From contig JALRMH010000011.1 of NCBI GenBank assembly GCA_026119935.1, positions 558,001 through 622,000 of the forward strand: 64,000 nucleotides of DNA, read 5' to 3'. This document shows, piece by piece, positions 1-10,781 of the stretch (its first letter is position 1; every line of letters starts with the position of its first letter). Source of the DNA: Endothia cerciana (taxonomy: Eukaryota; Ascomycota; Sordariomycetes; Diaporthales; Cryphonectriaceae). The translations under genes and the position numbers were made by a program. Under the pieces are notes generated by a model, which did no database searches, was not told where the DNA came from, and saw only the letters and a program-made list of their open reading frames with translations.

Positions 1-1045
1 CGGGGTCCGGGTGTTGAGAGCCACTTGGCTGCAGAGTGGCGGGCTCGCGGCCTAGCTTATGTCGTTTGAAGGAGGTCTAAAAGACCCCCTCTCACCCTTA
101 TCCTCGAAGCAGTTTCCTTCGCTGGTGATGGTAGACTCTGTGGTTGAGGTACATGCTCAGAGGCAGCACCAACTGCGAAGGGGCTCTTTAGGTTTTCGCT
201 TTGGGGGTCGAGACGCAAGACCGATCTAGATCACGGCCAATATTCCCTCTAGATTGCTATCCCCACCCTGTTCAACCCGGATACGCTTTCATATGTTCTC
301 AGGCCCTCGTCGCAAATGTTGACCTCGCCCTTAGCCTCTGGCCGTACCTCGTCAGCAATATCGGCCCGGCCAGTTAACCCAGTTAGCCGCCATACCCACA
401 AAGGCCACTAACGCCCTCATTCATTGACCAACCTCGCACGCGAACTCGGCGCGAACCAGCGGAAAAACAAGGGTCATTTTACAACCCGATTCACCAGATT
501 GCCGTTCCGCAAGATTCATAGGCGTGACTTTTCCCTGTGAGAATAGACCAAGTCTGCAATTTGGCCAGCACAGAGATAGAAGACCTCAAGCTAGGCATGG
601 TGACTGAATCACATGGGTCCGGTCCTTCCATCCACATGGAGGCCAGCCTGGAAGAAATCACGATCAAGAAATGTTTATTTCAGCCTTCTGAATGGCCGAG
701 AAAGTCTTGTACCCAGAGAGCTCGAATGCATTTGCATATGACATGTGTGCGACAGCAGCCCTGACTTGTGGCCCGCCTGACTTTGCTCCATCCCTCTGGA
801 GTCGGCCAGATTTGCGGATGACCACTGTTGTGCAGGAGCCGGCGAGCTCCACGAAACAGGAAGCCATTTACTTCCCTCCCGCATGAATCATCTATCAGCC
901 GTCCGTATAACGCCGTTTCCCTTCCCGCAAATTTGCCTTCCAAGTTTGAGAAAGGTGAACGCCATTGACGATGCCAAGAAGACCAGAACCGGGTATCAAT
1001 CAGGATTTGACTTTTCCATCACCTCCTCTCCACGGCAACACGCTC
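1..1045. other. Left-edge noncoding region
   Basis: No open frame here has protein-like composition or splice structure. The stretch lies downstream of the La gene, which is on the minus strand and ends at 1046, so its right end should hold that gene's 3' UTR. The short frames around 540-940 overlap on both strands and look like chance. Confidence 0.6.
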
Positions 1046-2319
1046 TCAACCGGTCGCCTCGACAGTAGTCTCGGTCTTGGTGTCGACCTTCTTGGCAGGT
1101 GGTTGCTCGGTGGCGATATCATCATCACGAGCGCGCTTCGCATTATCGTTGCCACCCTCACGCTTGTCATCGCGGTCTCGGCGATCACGGCCACCACGGC
1201 CACCACGGCCACGGCCGCGACCGCGGCTGGGCTTGTATCCATGCTTGCCGTCGGCCGCCTTGCGAGCCTTCCAGTCGTCGGCGTCGGCGTTGCGGTTGTG
1301 GAGGTGCTTACCACCACGGCCGCCACGGCCGCCACGGCCGCCACGACCACCGGAGCCGCCACGGCCCTCGAAGAAGGCGCGGCGCTCGGTAGGTTGGAGT
1401 TTGCCCTCCTCGATGAGCTTGCTCTTCTCGTCGACGTAGTCCTTCTTGGACATGATCTTCAGCTCGTGACCCTTCCACTTGGGCGGGGGGTCAAGGGCCA
1501 GGAAGGCCTTGGCCTGTTCCTCGGTCTCGAACTCGACGAAGACAGAGCCCTTGAAGAGGTGATCCTGGGTGCGGCGGAGACGGATAGCATTGACGGTGTC
1601 GAACTTGGCAAAGAAAGCCTCGATGTCGAACTGGGTGGAGGGCTGCTCGTCGCCGAAGCCCTTGACGTAGACAGAGCGCGGCATAAGCTTGGGAGCCCTG
1701 GAAGGGTCGTAGGCCTGCTTGCGGGAGACCATCTCGTGGCCCTCCTCACCGGTGACGTTCAGGGTGCTGCTGTCACGAAGGGCCTTGACAACAGCGGTGT
1801 AGGGTTGAAAACGGCGCATGCGGCCGAAGACGCAGATCTTGGACACCTCGACTGGCTTGTTCTCGGTACCGCCGGTGAGGTTCCAGAGGTACTCATCCTT
1901 GGGCAGGTTGTTGTCGGAAAAGTAGAACTCAACCTAAGGATAACTATTAGTATAGATGCGTAGGTCACATACAACCTTGGCTGTAATCATACCTGGCCAC
2001 GGATCTCAGACGGGTCGTCTGACTCTGGCAAGATGGAGGGGTCGAACTTCTTGTTCTTGCGGGGGTTGGTGAAGGCGCGGGCCTTGGTCTTCAGCATGCT
2101 GGTGTCCTTGTTCTCGCCGTCCTCAGTGGGCTCATCCTTCTTGCCATCGTCCTTGGACTCCTCAGTCTTGGGCTCGTCGCTCTTGACATCCTCCGTCCCA
2201 ACATTATCCTTGGGAGGCTCGTCGGTGGTGGGGGCAGTTTCTGCAACAGTAGTGGACTCGGCGGGGTCCACCTCGACAGGTGGCTGGGTAGCCTCGACGT
2301 GAACAGACTCGTCGGCCAT
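1046..2319 (-). CDS. LHP1: La-type RNA-binding protein (Lhp1/Sla1 homologue)
   Basis: Two exons, complement(join(1046..1933,1993..2319)), give 404 residues. The 59-nt intron (1934-1992) has a GTATGA donor and a CTAATAG-like branch, and joins RGQ to VEFYFSDNNLPK, a hallmark La-motif stretch. In order: an acidic Glu/Asp/Thr/Pro-rich N-terminus (1-75), the winged-helix La motif (about 80-185), an RRM (about 196-275, with SVYVKGF and GSVFVEFE as RNP-like strands), then an Arg/Gly-rich RGG tail with a Lys/Arg nuclear-type end. La proteins bind the UUU-3'OH ends of new RNA polymerase III transcripts and protect pre-tRNAs; that is family knowledge. It shares a 677-bp divergent promoter with the mitoribosomal gene at 2997. 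The upstream sequence gives no better start than the ATG at 2319. Confidence 0.93.
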
Positions 2320-2996
2320 TGTGGTGATGTGAAGAGTACTGTGTTTGATGATTGGGTGTGGTCGTCGGCAAATGAGCAGATGGCTCCTGAGGGGATGGAG
2401 ATTGCGATTTGTACTGAGTTTGGTCGGCGGGCGTGATTCTTTCGACGTAGGGTGGGAGTGTTGAGGTAATGCAAGGTTAGGCTGGTGGTGGGGTAAATTT
2501 TACAGGGTCGTCAACGGAGTGTCTTCTGAAGGATGGAATCGCGCAGTTGCGACGACCAGTGGATTAGGAGCTGGACCTCTGGTCTGTCTGGGGCAAAAGC
2601 TCCAATGGACAGTGGACCTATCAACAGCTGGACAGTAGAAGCTATTGTAATCGATTGTGCAGAGATAAAGGGGAAAATTGTTGTGGTGAGAGAGGTGAAG
2701 GGGGAAAAAAAGAGGAAGAGGGATGGCAGGTCGCCGGTGACTGTGCCTTTTTTTTTTTTTTGGGCCTTGGGCAAGCAATTGTAGCGATACCCTGATACCC
2801 CACATCCCCCAACTTTCAGGGAGCTCCAGGCTGCAAGTGGCCCGTGCGTGCTTCCATTCTAAATTTTGGAAATCGCGACGAGACAAGATCGCGACAGCTG
2901 AAGGTTGGACGGATGCTGCAATGCACCGCACTGTACTGGCTGGTATCACCACTTGGAGGCCCAACCTGACCTGGAGCCAGTCCCACAACTCCCAAG
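2320..2996. promoter_or_regulatory. Divergent promoter region, La / Nam9
   Basis: Intergenic stretch between two start codons pointing away from each other. It must hold both promoters. It contains a T14 run (2748-2761), preceded by a purine-rich stretch around 2690-2725. I see no confident TATA box or named factor site. Confidence 0.5.
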
Positions 2997-4689
2997 ATGA
3001 GGTTAAGGAGGACCTTCAATTATCACCACCTGAAGAAGGGGGTAAGCAATACCAAAAATCCTCTGTTCACATCATCCTATTCCTGCTACCACTCCAGACC
3101 TTTTGATCCCTCGTGTGTGTGTGTCTCTCTCTCTTGTGACATCCTCAACTGACGCTCCTCCCCCTCCTCCGCCACAGAGAGTTCGAGCGACGTGGAACAA
3201 ATACAACCTGTACAACCTCTCCAAAGTCGAGCGGACCATCCCCAACTTCATCAACAGGACCTTCTTCCAGCAGAAATGGACCGCTAAGGCCCTGACCCGC
3301 GCCTACCATGGCGAGCACATCCGTGAGTCCAAGTGGAACCGCATGTTCAGCCGCCGCCTGCGGTCCGTTGTCAACATGGATCCCGTCTACATGGCGCTTA
3401 ACGACGGTTCTGAGCAGGCCACCGGCCGGGGGTCGGGCCGCGACAGGACCCGAAAGGAGGACGAGACGCCCTGGCACGAGAGGGGCCAGGTGCGCAAGCA
3501 TATGGTCAAGGGCCGCCTGCTGCCGGTCCAGGCCGACATGACAGAGGTCCAAGTCGGCTCGGACTGGAGGGCAGAGAGGGCCAGCATGAATGCGCAGGAG
3601 TTCAACAAGCAGACGCCTTACATGAACATGACATTTGCGCCACTGGAGAGGAGGATCGATGTTGCCATCTTCAGGGCAATGTTTGCGAGTAGTAGTCGGC
3701 AGGCGAGGCAGTTCGTGATTCACGGTGCTGTCAAGGTCAATGGGCAGGTGGTAGGTGGTTTCAGGATCTCTCCGCCTGCAAGGGCAGAGGATTGAACCAG
3801 CTGACTTGTATCTGTACAGATGACACATCCAAGCTACCTCCTCAACCCCGGCGACATGTTCCAGGTCGACCCAGACATGGTCATGTTTGCAACAGGCAGA
3901 AAGAAGCACAAGCGCGTGGAGCAACAGACGAGCAAGCCACGAGGCACAGAGGAAGAGCCAGAAGAGCCCGAGGATGCAGCAGAAGGCTCAGAAGAAGCTG
4001 CCGCTGAGGACTCATCAGAATCAGCAGCGGCCGAGGCAGCATCAGAGACCGACAAGGAGCAAGTGGCGAAACAACTCAAAGTCCTCTCCAGGATGGCAAA
4101 AAGTTTCCTGCGAGCAGAGAAGGGCGACCTTTCCGTCAAGAAAAAGCAGCAGATGCGATCCTTTATCAAGGAGGCCCGCAACGTCTCTTCACAAATCGGT
4201 CGCAAGGACGGGCAGAACGCCGTCACCAACGACATCGTCGGCACCATCAACTCGATGCTCAAAGAACTCGTCATCAGCGGCCCCAATGCCGCCGACCGCG
4301 TCAAAGCATCTGGCGCGTTCTCCACCGAGGAGACCGCACAGGCGGTGGCAGCCGCGGACGCAGCCAAGCCGGCACCACCGCCACCGCCGTCAAAGACGGC
4401 CGTGCGCTACGAGATGTCGGACGAGGAGGCGAATCGGCTGGCGGAGATGGTGCGGGAGTACGAGGAGAACCCGGTGGACGAGAGCAAGCCATACCTGACG
4501 CCGTGGCAGCCGAGGCGGTACATGAGCCCCTTTGCGTTTATCCCGCGATACCTGGAGGTGAACCAGAACATATGCGCGGCCGTATACCTGCGGCACCCGG
4601 TAGCGAGGCAGGGGTATGCTGAGGTGCCGAGTCCGTTCCCGCCGAATGTGATGCAGCTGGCTTTCAACTGGTACCTGCGTAGGAGGTAA
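2997..4689 (+). CDS. NAM9: Mitochondrial small-subunit ribosomal protein uS4m (Nam9)
   Basis: Three exons, join(2997..3041,3178..3750,3820..4689), give 495 residues. The 15-residue first exon (MRLRRTFNYHHLKKG) is followed by a 136-nt phase-0 intron; the second intron (69 nt) splits the S4 RNA-binding domain between NGQV and MTHPSYLLNPGD. The S4 fold covers about 174-232 (RRIDVAIFRAMFASS..., HGAVKVNGQ, LLNPGDMFQVDP). After it come an acidic Glu/Ala/Ser-rich insert (about 235-280) and a conserved C-terminus with repeated PxxY-like segments (TPWQPRRYMSPFAFIPRYLE). Yeast Nam9 is the mitoribosomal uS4. The basic N-terminus fits mitochondrial import. It is divergent from La and convergent with the septin gene. 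Confidence 0.92.
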
Positions 4690-6269
4690 CGGCTGAGTTG
4701 GCGGGCGGGAAAGTACTGTAGATGAGAAGACCTGTCGGGGAAGCCGAACACGGCGGAGGACCGTCTGTGCGAGACTGGAGCTGAATGGACACGACAGTCG
4801 ACCATGCTGGGTGCGGTAGACGAACCCGAGCTACTACCTTGTATATACCCGCCCGGTCTCCTGTGGAGGAGCGTTTGCAGGTTGGATCCTAGACACAGAT
4901 AGGATGTGAGGTTCAGCAGAAGGGCAGATGTAATACCCCTTGACGGAAATGCCTTTCCTGTCAGCACTCTCTGTCTCCAGTATCTTGGCCATGCTGTCTC
5001 ATTCTCTGTGTCGGAGATCTCATGAGATCTCGGAAGGACGCACGTGAGCACGCGACCAGCAAGGAGGAGCTGCCGCCGCCGCCGCCGGCGTCCTACAGAA
5101 GTCAGCTTACCCACACACACAGATGCCATATCAGCCTCAGCGTTGCAATCAGGTAAGACGCCGCCATGTAAGACCAGCGGCACGATCAACGGCCCGCGGC
5201 CACAGCTGACGACCTCTGATAAACTTATCATGAGGATATCTCTTCTACTATGACGGGAGGCACGCACGGGCCGTTTCACCAGATGTGGGCATGCGAGATT
5301 GGGATGGATGTCCATCATTTTCTGACTCTGAACCACTAGACTGAAAGAAGAGCTGCAGGGTGACAACAAGGAAAATACTGTAGCAGTCGATACTGAACGG
5401 GCCGGAAGGAAAGACGTGCTTGAGAGGCAGGGGTATGTAAGTAGAGCCTCCAAATGCGATCCCAGCTCCCCCAACGAAAAACCGACTTCGAGAATCCGGA
5501 CGCATCCACAGACCTGTCACGCTCGCGGGTCATCCTTTCGACCACCGGGTCACATCCTCCCGTTTCATCCCTCGGTCACCAGGTACCGCAACCGCTGCTC
5601 TCCCATCACGCACAAGCATCCCGACCACACGCCCATGGGATCCTCTGGGGGCTCATTCAACGCCCTCCAGAGACTTGAGAAAGGATTCCCCCGAATAGTT
5701 GGTCGTGGGGCACCATCGAAAGTGGACCAGGTCCTTCCGGAAAGGAGGGGTGCCAACGTCCGTCGTAAATTATAAAGAAGTCGTATTCTCAAGTGTCGAC
5801 TCGACAGATGTCTGAACAAGTAATGAAAAGAAGAAGAAAAAGAGGCCAGCGCTGTCCGTACGCGTGCGCCAGGAAAAACCGTGAATGCCGATTCGACTCC
5901 GGATCCGATGTGAGGAAAGGTACTCTAGGCGGTCTTGGAAGGGTGCAAGGAACCCTTGCTTGGAAAGCTCGAGGCCAGGTTGTATGTCGCAGGTGTACTC
6001 TGATCTGAGTTGCAGTGACAGTCAAGTCACTGGCAACAAAGCCATTCCCAGTATAGCTCGACGTTGCCGTTTCGTCTGACGCGCCAGGTTGCCACGTTCC
6101 ATTCTCAGACCGTTCCGGTTGATCGAGCCGTGTGGGACTTTTCGATGATTAAGTAGTTTGAGATTAAACTTGAGAAGATGAAGACGGAGTTGGAAATCGG
6201 CGGGCCGGTTTTACGAGGGCATGAGGCGTGCGCGGGCATAATCGTCGAGGAAAGGAGGAAAGACGCCGT
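4690..6269. other. Convergent 3' region between uS4m and septin genes
   Basis: About 1.6 kb with no convincing gene. It holds the two 3' UTRs, an imperfect CCG-repeat tract (about 5072-5088) and an exact 18-bp inverted repeat at 5014-5031 (GAGATCTC-AT-GAGATCTC). The long minus-strand frame over 4407-5474 is the shadow of the uS4m exon extended by chance. Confidence 0.55.
5014..5031. repeat. Perfect 18-bp palindrome
   Basis: GAGATCTCATGAGATCTC reads the same on both strands; the symmetry breaks at 5013/5032. It lies in the convergent 3' region of the uS4m and septin genes. No function is assigned. Confidence 0.8.
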
Positions 6270-8095
6270 TTATCGGAGGGAGAATCCCTTCCTCTTGCCC
6301 TCCTTCTCGATCGGCCGCCCGCTCTCGACTCTCGACTTCTTGTCCTCGAGTTCCTGCCGCTGGCGGTCGAGCTGCTCCTTCATCTCGCGATGTCGTGCGT
6401 ACAGCTCTTCTTCGCTCTGCTTCAGCTTGGATTCCTTCTCGGCTACCTTTTGCTGGAAGACCATCTTCATCTCTGCCTCCATCTTGGCGAGCTTCTGCTC
6501 GTGGAGGGCACGCTCCTCTTCCTGCTTGACGGCGGGGTTGACCTCCTTGAAGACGCTGGGGTCCTGAGAGACGCCCATCTGGATGAGCTTGTCCGTTCGG
6601 TAGTTCTCGTAGAGGAGGTTGTTAGTGTGCTCCTTGAGCTCCTCCATGTGCGTCCGGATCAACATCTGGCGGAGCTTGACAAAGTCGCAGTGCTCCTCGT
6701 TGTCGACCTCAATGACACCCCAGGGGTATTGCCGACCGCGCACCTTGCGCCCGTCGGCGTTGGTGATCTCGTTGGTCGCACCGACAACGGCAAAGGGAAC
6801 CTTGGACATTATCTCGTTGTTCTCGGCGATTGTCTCCTCGTCGTCGAGCTCGTAGCGGGGACCCTCGAAGATCTGGACATTGTGGTGCTTGATATCTGCC
6901 AGAATCTGGTGATCGGTCAGCGCTGGAGATTCCTGAAGTGATGAGGTGTACTTACTCTGGCCTTGAAAGCGGTCACCTCCTCGTCCGTCAGGGTGTCGGA
7001 CTTGGCGATGACAGGGATCAGGTTGACCTTGGTGTGGAGGCGCTTCATGACCTCGATGTCCAGGGGCTTCAGGGAGTGACCTGTAGGCTGGATGAAGAAG
7101 ACGCAGGCGTGGATGCGGTTGTCGACGATGTTCATGCGGTTGACCTTGTTCTCGGCGTCCAGGTAAGCATCGAAACGCTGTTCGATGTTGTCCGTAATGG
7201 GCCGCCAAGACTCGTCATTGTTGACAAAGTCGCCGAAGCCAGGCGTGTCAACGACGGTCAACCGGAGACGGACACCGGCCTCCTCGATATCTGCGCTGAT
7301 GGACTGGATAGTCACAGTCTTTGGGAGGATGTCGAGGCTGGGTCCCTTGCGCTCCTTGGGCGGGTAGAGGGATGTGTTGAAAAGCGTGTTCACGAGGGTA
7401 GACTTTCCGAGACCCGACTCGCCTGAAACGGGCGTCAGCTATGAGGCCTACACATGGGCGGGGATTCCTTGAGTACTCACCAACAACCATGACGTTGAAG
7501 TTGAAGCCCTTTCGGACACTCTTGCGGTGCCATTGGTTCGGCAGGTTGGCAAAACCGACGTATCCCGTCAGCTTTCTGCGAACAATGTTCTTGTTCTCAA
7601 TCACGCCGCCAGAAGTGGCTGTAGCCGGGACGTTAGAACGCTGCTCTGGCTCAGAGGCGACCTGGTCCACGGGGGAGGAGGGCTTGCCAGTGGGAGGCTC
7701 TGGAGGGGTGGAGATAGGGGCGCCGTTGGAAGCTAGAGAACAACGGTCAGGTTAGTCCCGATTCCTCTCGAAGCATTGGTAGCATAGGTGTTCAGTCAGC
7801 TTCAGGGAGCAATGCGGGTTCGAGGAGCCTGACAGTCAGAAGGCGGCGGCGGCATGACTTCGCGGTGGAGCCCGTCCAGGTCCAGGGCCTTCAGGGGGGC
7901 GATACGGGGCGCGGGTTCAACATCCAGCATGCTGCGGTCGATGGGTTTCCTGTCTTCGCGGTAGGCGAGGCTGCTGGACCTCGTGGCTATAGCGGGTGGG
8001 GCAGAATTCGGGCTAGCGGTGACGCTGGCGGCGGTCCTGTCCAGCTGAACACTGCGGGAACGAGCCTTGTTCGTGTGCATCAAGTCGAACGGCAT
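6270..8095 (-). CDS. CDC3: Septin, Cdc3/AspB type
   Basis: Four exons, complement(join(6270..6905,6956..7422,7481..7732,7834..8095)), give 538 residues. Septins are GTP-binding proteins that polymerise into heteromeric filaments at septa and hyphal tips. A Pro/Ser-rich N-terminus (1-130) precedes the polybasic/GFNFNVMVVG strand, the P-loop GESGLGKST (about 171), the G3 motif DTPGFGDF, the G4 motif AKSD and the septin unique element near WGVIEVDN. A Lys/Glu-rich coiled coil (about 440-525) ends the protein. The order LPNQWHRK...GFNFNVMVVGESGLGKSTLVNTLF matches the Cdc3/AspB branch better than Cdc10, Cdc11 or Cdc12. Intron 1 has a weak GTCAGG donor but a clear CTAAC branch at its 3' end. The N-terminal exon is the least certain part; a later Met in it could also start the protein. 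Confidence 0.92.
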
Positions 8096-10781
8096 GTTGC
8101 GTTGTGATCGTTGCCACTGCACGAAGCCTCGCCGCCCTTCTGCCGTCGCCCTATCCTTCCACGATGTCCGTATAGAGGCTGGTACCTCAGCGCAAGATTA
8201 TAGGTGATGGACAACAGATTCTCATGGCGAAGCTCAAGAAACGGTCGTGGGAGGATGCAGCAGGTGGGAGACAGCTGGGGACGCAGATCGTTGAATCGAG
8301 CAGTGGTGGGTGGGTGGATGGATGGATTGTAGATGCCATCGACTGAGTCCGGGTTTGGCCATGGACGGTCGCTCGCTTTATTTCTTGCATTGCTCCCTCA
8401 AACTGACTGTCAAAGGCAGGGGAGTGGTAGTTCTTACCCATTGTGAATGTGAGATCGATTCAGATCAGGAAATGAAGACAGAACGAGTGACTGTAGAGGG
8501 CAGCGACAAAATGTGTTAGCAACCGCGTCATTAAGGGGGGAGGAGGTACAGCAGTTAGCGGTAGCGGTAGCAGCAGCAGCAGCGCACTAAAGCTCCGGGT
8601 ACCCAAAAGTCAAGCCTCCCACACCCCAGACCAGACCGAATCCACGGGCGAACCGCCAATTATCGTGACTGGCAAGGCCTACGAGGAGGCCGACCGCTCC
8701 AAGACAGCTGCCAGGAAGGATCTTCCCAGGTGCAGCTGGTGATGAGGAAGCAGCGACTTGAGGGCTGCGCACAGGGTTGGGAAATGGCAGGCTCGTGGGG
8801 AGGCTTACCAGGAAGGGACACGCAGCTCGGGGCCAAGGCGCGTGAGGAGATGGGGGTGAGACGTCTTGTCTTGTCGGGTGAGAGGCTGTAGAAGGAGACC
8901 AAAGGTAGGGACACAAGAAAGAAAGAAAAAAAAGGTGTAACTGGTGATAAGAACGAAGATGGACGGACAGATTGGTCTGGTCGTGGAAATTTTGCACGGG
9001 GAGGGAAGAACCGTGGAGATGAAGTGTGTAATGTGAAGATGGGCGTGCAGAGGGTTTGCAAAGGGGGAAATTTGGCAAGCACGGGGTAGGACGACATGGT
9101 CACTTCGCTTGCTACGAGCTTGGTCCCTGAGCCAGTGGGCCCTGGTCGTCCCAATTCCCCGTTGACCCACAGGGGCCATAGGGAGGGCCGTGCACCCCCG
9201 GCTCCTGGAACAGAACAGAACAGAACAAACCAAGACCAGGCCACTCACCTCACTGCTCATCTCCAATTGCATGAAGTGCCGCTGCTTTTCCGCTGCACTG
9301 CTGCACCGCAGCAGAGATAAAAGGGGGGGGGGGGCATCGTGCCTCATCACCAACGGTGGAGCCAACCAGCATAATGCAGGGGTCATCATACTACATGGCA
9401 CATGCATGTACGAGGTTGAGGTGCCCAAATCTCCTCCCCGTCCCCAGGGCTCGATTGGTTGGACCTTCACCACTTACTGTAGTCCAGACAGCCCGACCTG
9501 CAATGCAGCTGGAGGTTATTCAGCGGCAGACAACCTGCTGTCGGATATTGGCTGCTACCTGCCGGGGTAGGCGCAGAATTGGACCCATGCGGGAAACACA
9601 ACCAGGCTGGCACCGGTCTTGTGCTGTTCATCCTGATCATCTCATCTATCTGCCCCTTGCTGGTTGTATGTACCCTTGCATGCCTTGATACAGGCTGAGA
9701 GATCGAGATAATGATTGTTGTCCACACTGAGACGCTTATCTGCAAGATCCTCGTGGTGATCGTCAAGGCCTATAGGAAGGCTTGGTCGTCTCTGATACCA
9801 TTCATCCCTAACCACTCTTGAAAGCTTCAAGCATGCACATCTTTGATCATGCCCTCGCCCTGCCAGAGACCGGCCGACAAAAATTCGAGTTAAAAAAAAT
9901 CCCCCCCCCCCCAAGAAAAAAAGAAAGAAAGAAAGAAAGAAAGAAAGAGGGAGAGAGGAAAAGAAAGAGGGCGAAAAAGAGCGATTGGAGTTTAGCACAG
10001 CAACATATCCAAGGCCCTCTTCCCTTTCCAGAAACACCTTCGTTCTTCTTGTCCACCTTCCTGAGCGGCGTTCCTTCATAACATCTTGCTGGTGGTGCGT
10101 CATTCTGGAAGAGGGCTAGAAACCCACAGAACGGGGCCGCATCAATCGTAGCGTTACTCTGTAGGGCTGAGATACGCTCATCATGATGTACATAGCGTTG
10201 GAGGAGGCGGCGCAGGGGCCTTCAATGTCGGTCGGTACTGACAGGGTCTCGAGGGTTGAATGTCGTCGCTTTGTTACAACTCACCTGGCCCCCCCCGAGA
10301 GAGACGCTTACATGGTGTCGTATCCGGAGCTGCGATGTTCGAGGGTTTAGCATGCCTCATACTAAATTAGTGCCCACGCGAGCGAGCGTTTGTTGGGGAC
10401 GGGAACCGCGGCGGCGAGTACCCGCATTCCCTGTGTCCGTCCAGGGCCCCACTCAGCAGTCCCGTAGCAGAGGTATGATATCACACTCACCTCACAGTCG
10501 AGGCAATGTAAAAAAGCTGGAAGGCAGGCGTCAAGCTCATCCAACTCTCAACCCTCCAACTGGGGCTGCCTCGAACGTCAATTGGGCCCGGGGAAAATAA
10601 ATTAAAAAAATAAATAATTAATAACCTGACTCTACTAATTCTCATAATAAGACATATGTGGTTGAGATGTTCTGTCGGCTGCTGCGGGCCATGGATCTGA
10701 CATTGGACTCTTTCCCTTGGCCAACAAATTGAGCAGACCCGAGTCATCCTGGCTTGCACTTCACGCCTCCCCCACGCAAAG
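8096..10781. other. Long noncoding stretch between septin and phospholipase genes
   Basis: 2.7 kb between two divergent start codons, presumably both promoters and long leaders. It contains a CAG run (about 8570-8583), a G12 tract (9323-9334), an A8-T-C12 tract (9892-9912) running into a (GAAA)n microsatellite (9914-9948), and an AT-rich patch (about 10600-10640). The frames here are low-complexity products of these tracts. I see no gene. Confidence 0.6.
9892..9948. repeat. Compound A8 / C12 / (GAAA)n microsatellite
   Basis: A run of eight A, one T, twelve C, then about nine GAAA units. It is a simple-sequence repeat in the septin/phospholipase intergenic region and is likely length-variable between strains. 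Confidence 0.95.

Noticed and set aside
4407..5474. 355-codon minus-strand open frame
   Set aside because: It overlaps the real uS4m exon in antisense and extends by chance into noncoding DNA; composition is not protein-like.
8660..9473. Overlapping minus-strand frames of 194 and 222 codons
   Set aside because: Both are Ser/Pro/Phe-rich products of CT-rich sequence in the septin leader region and overlap in different frames without splice logic.
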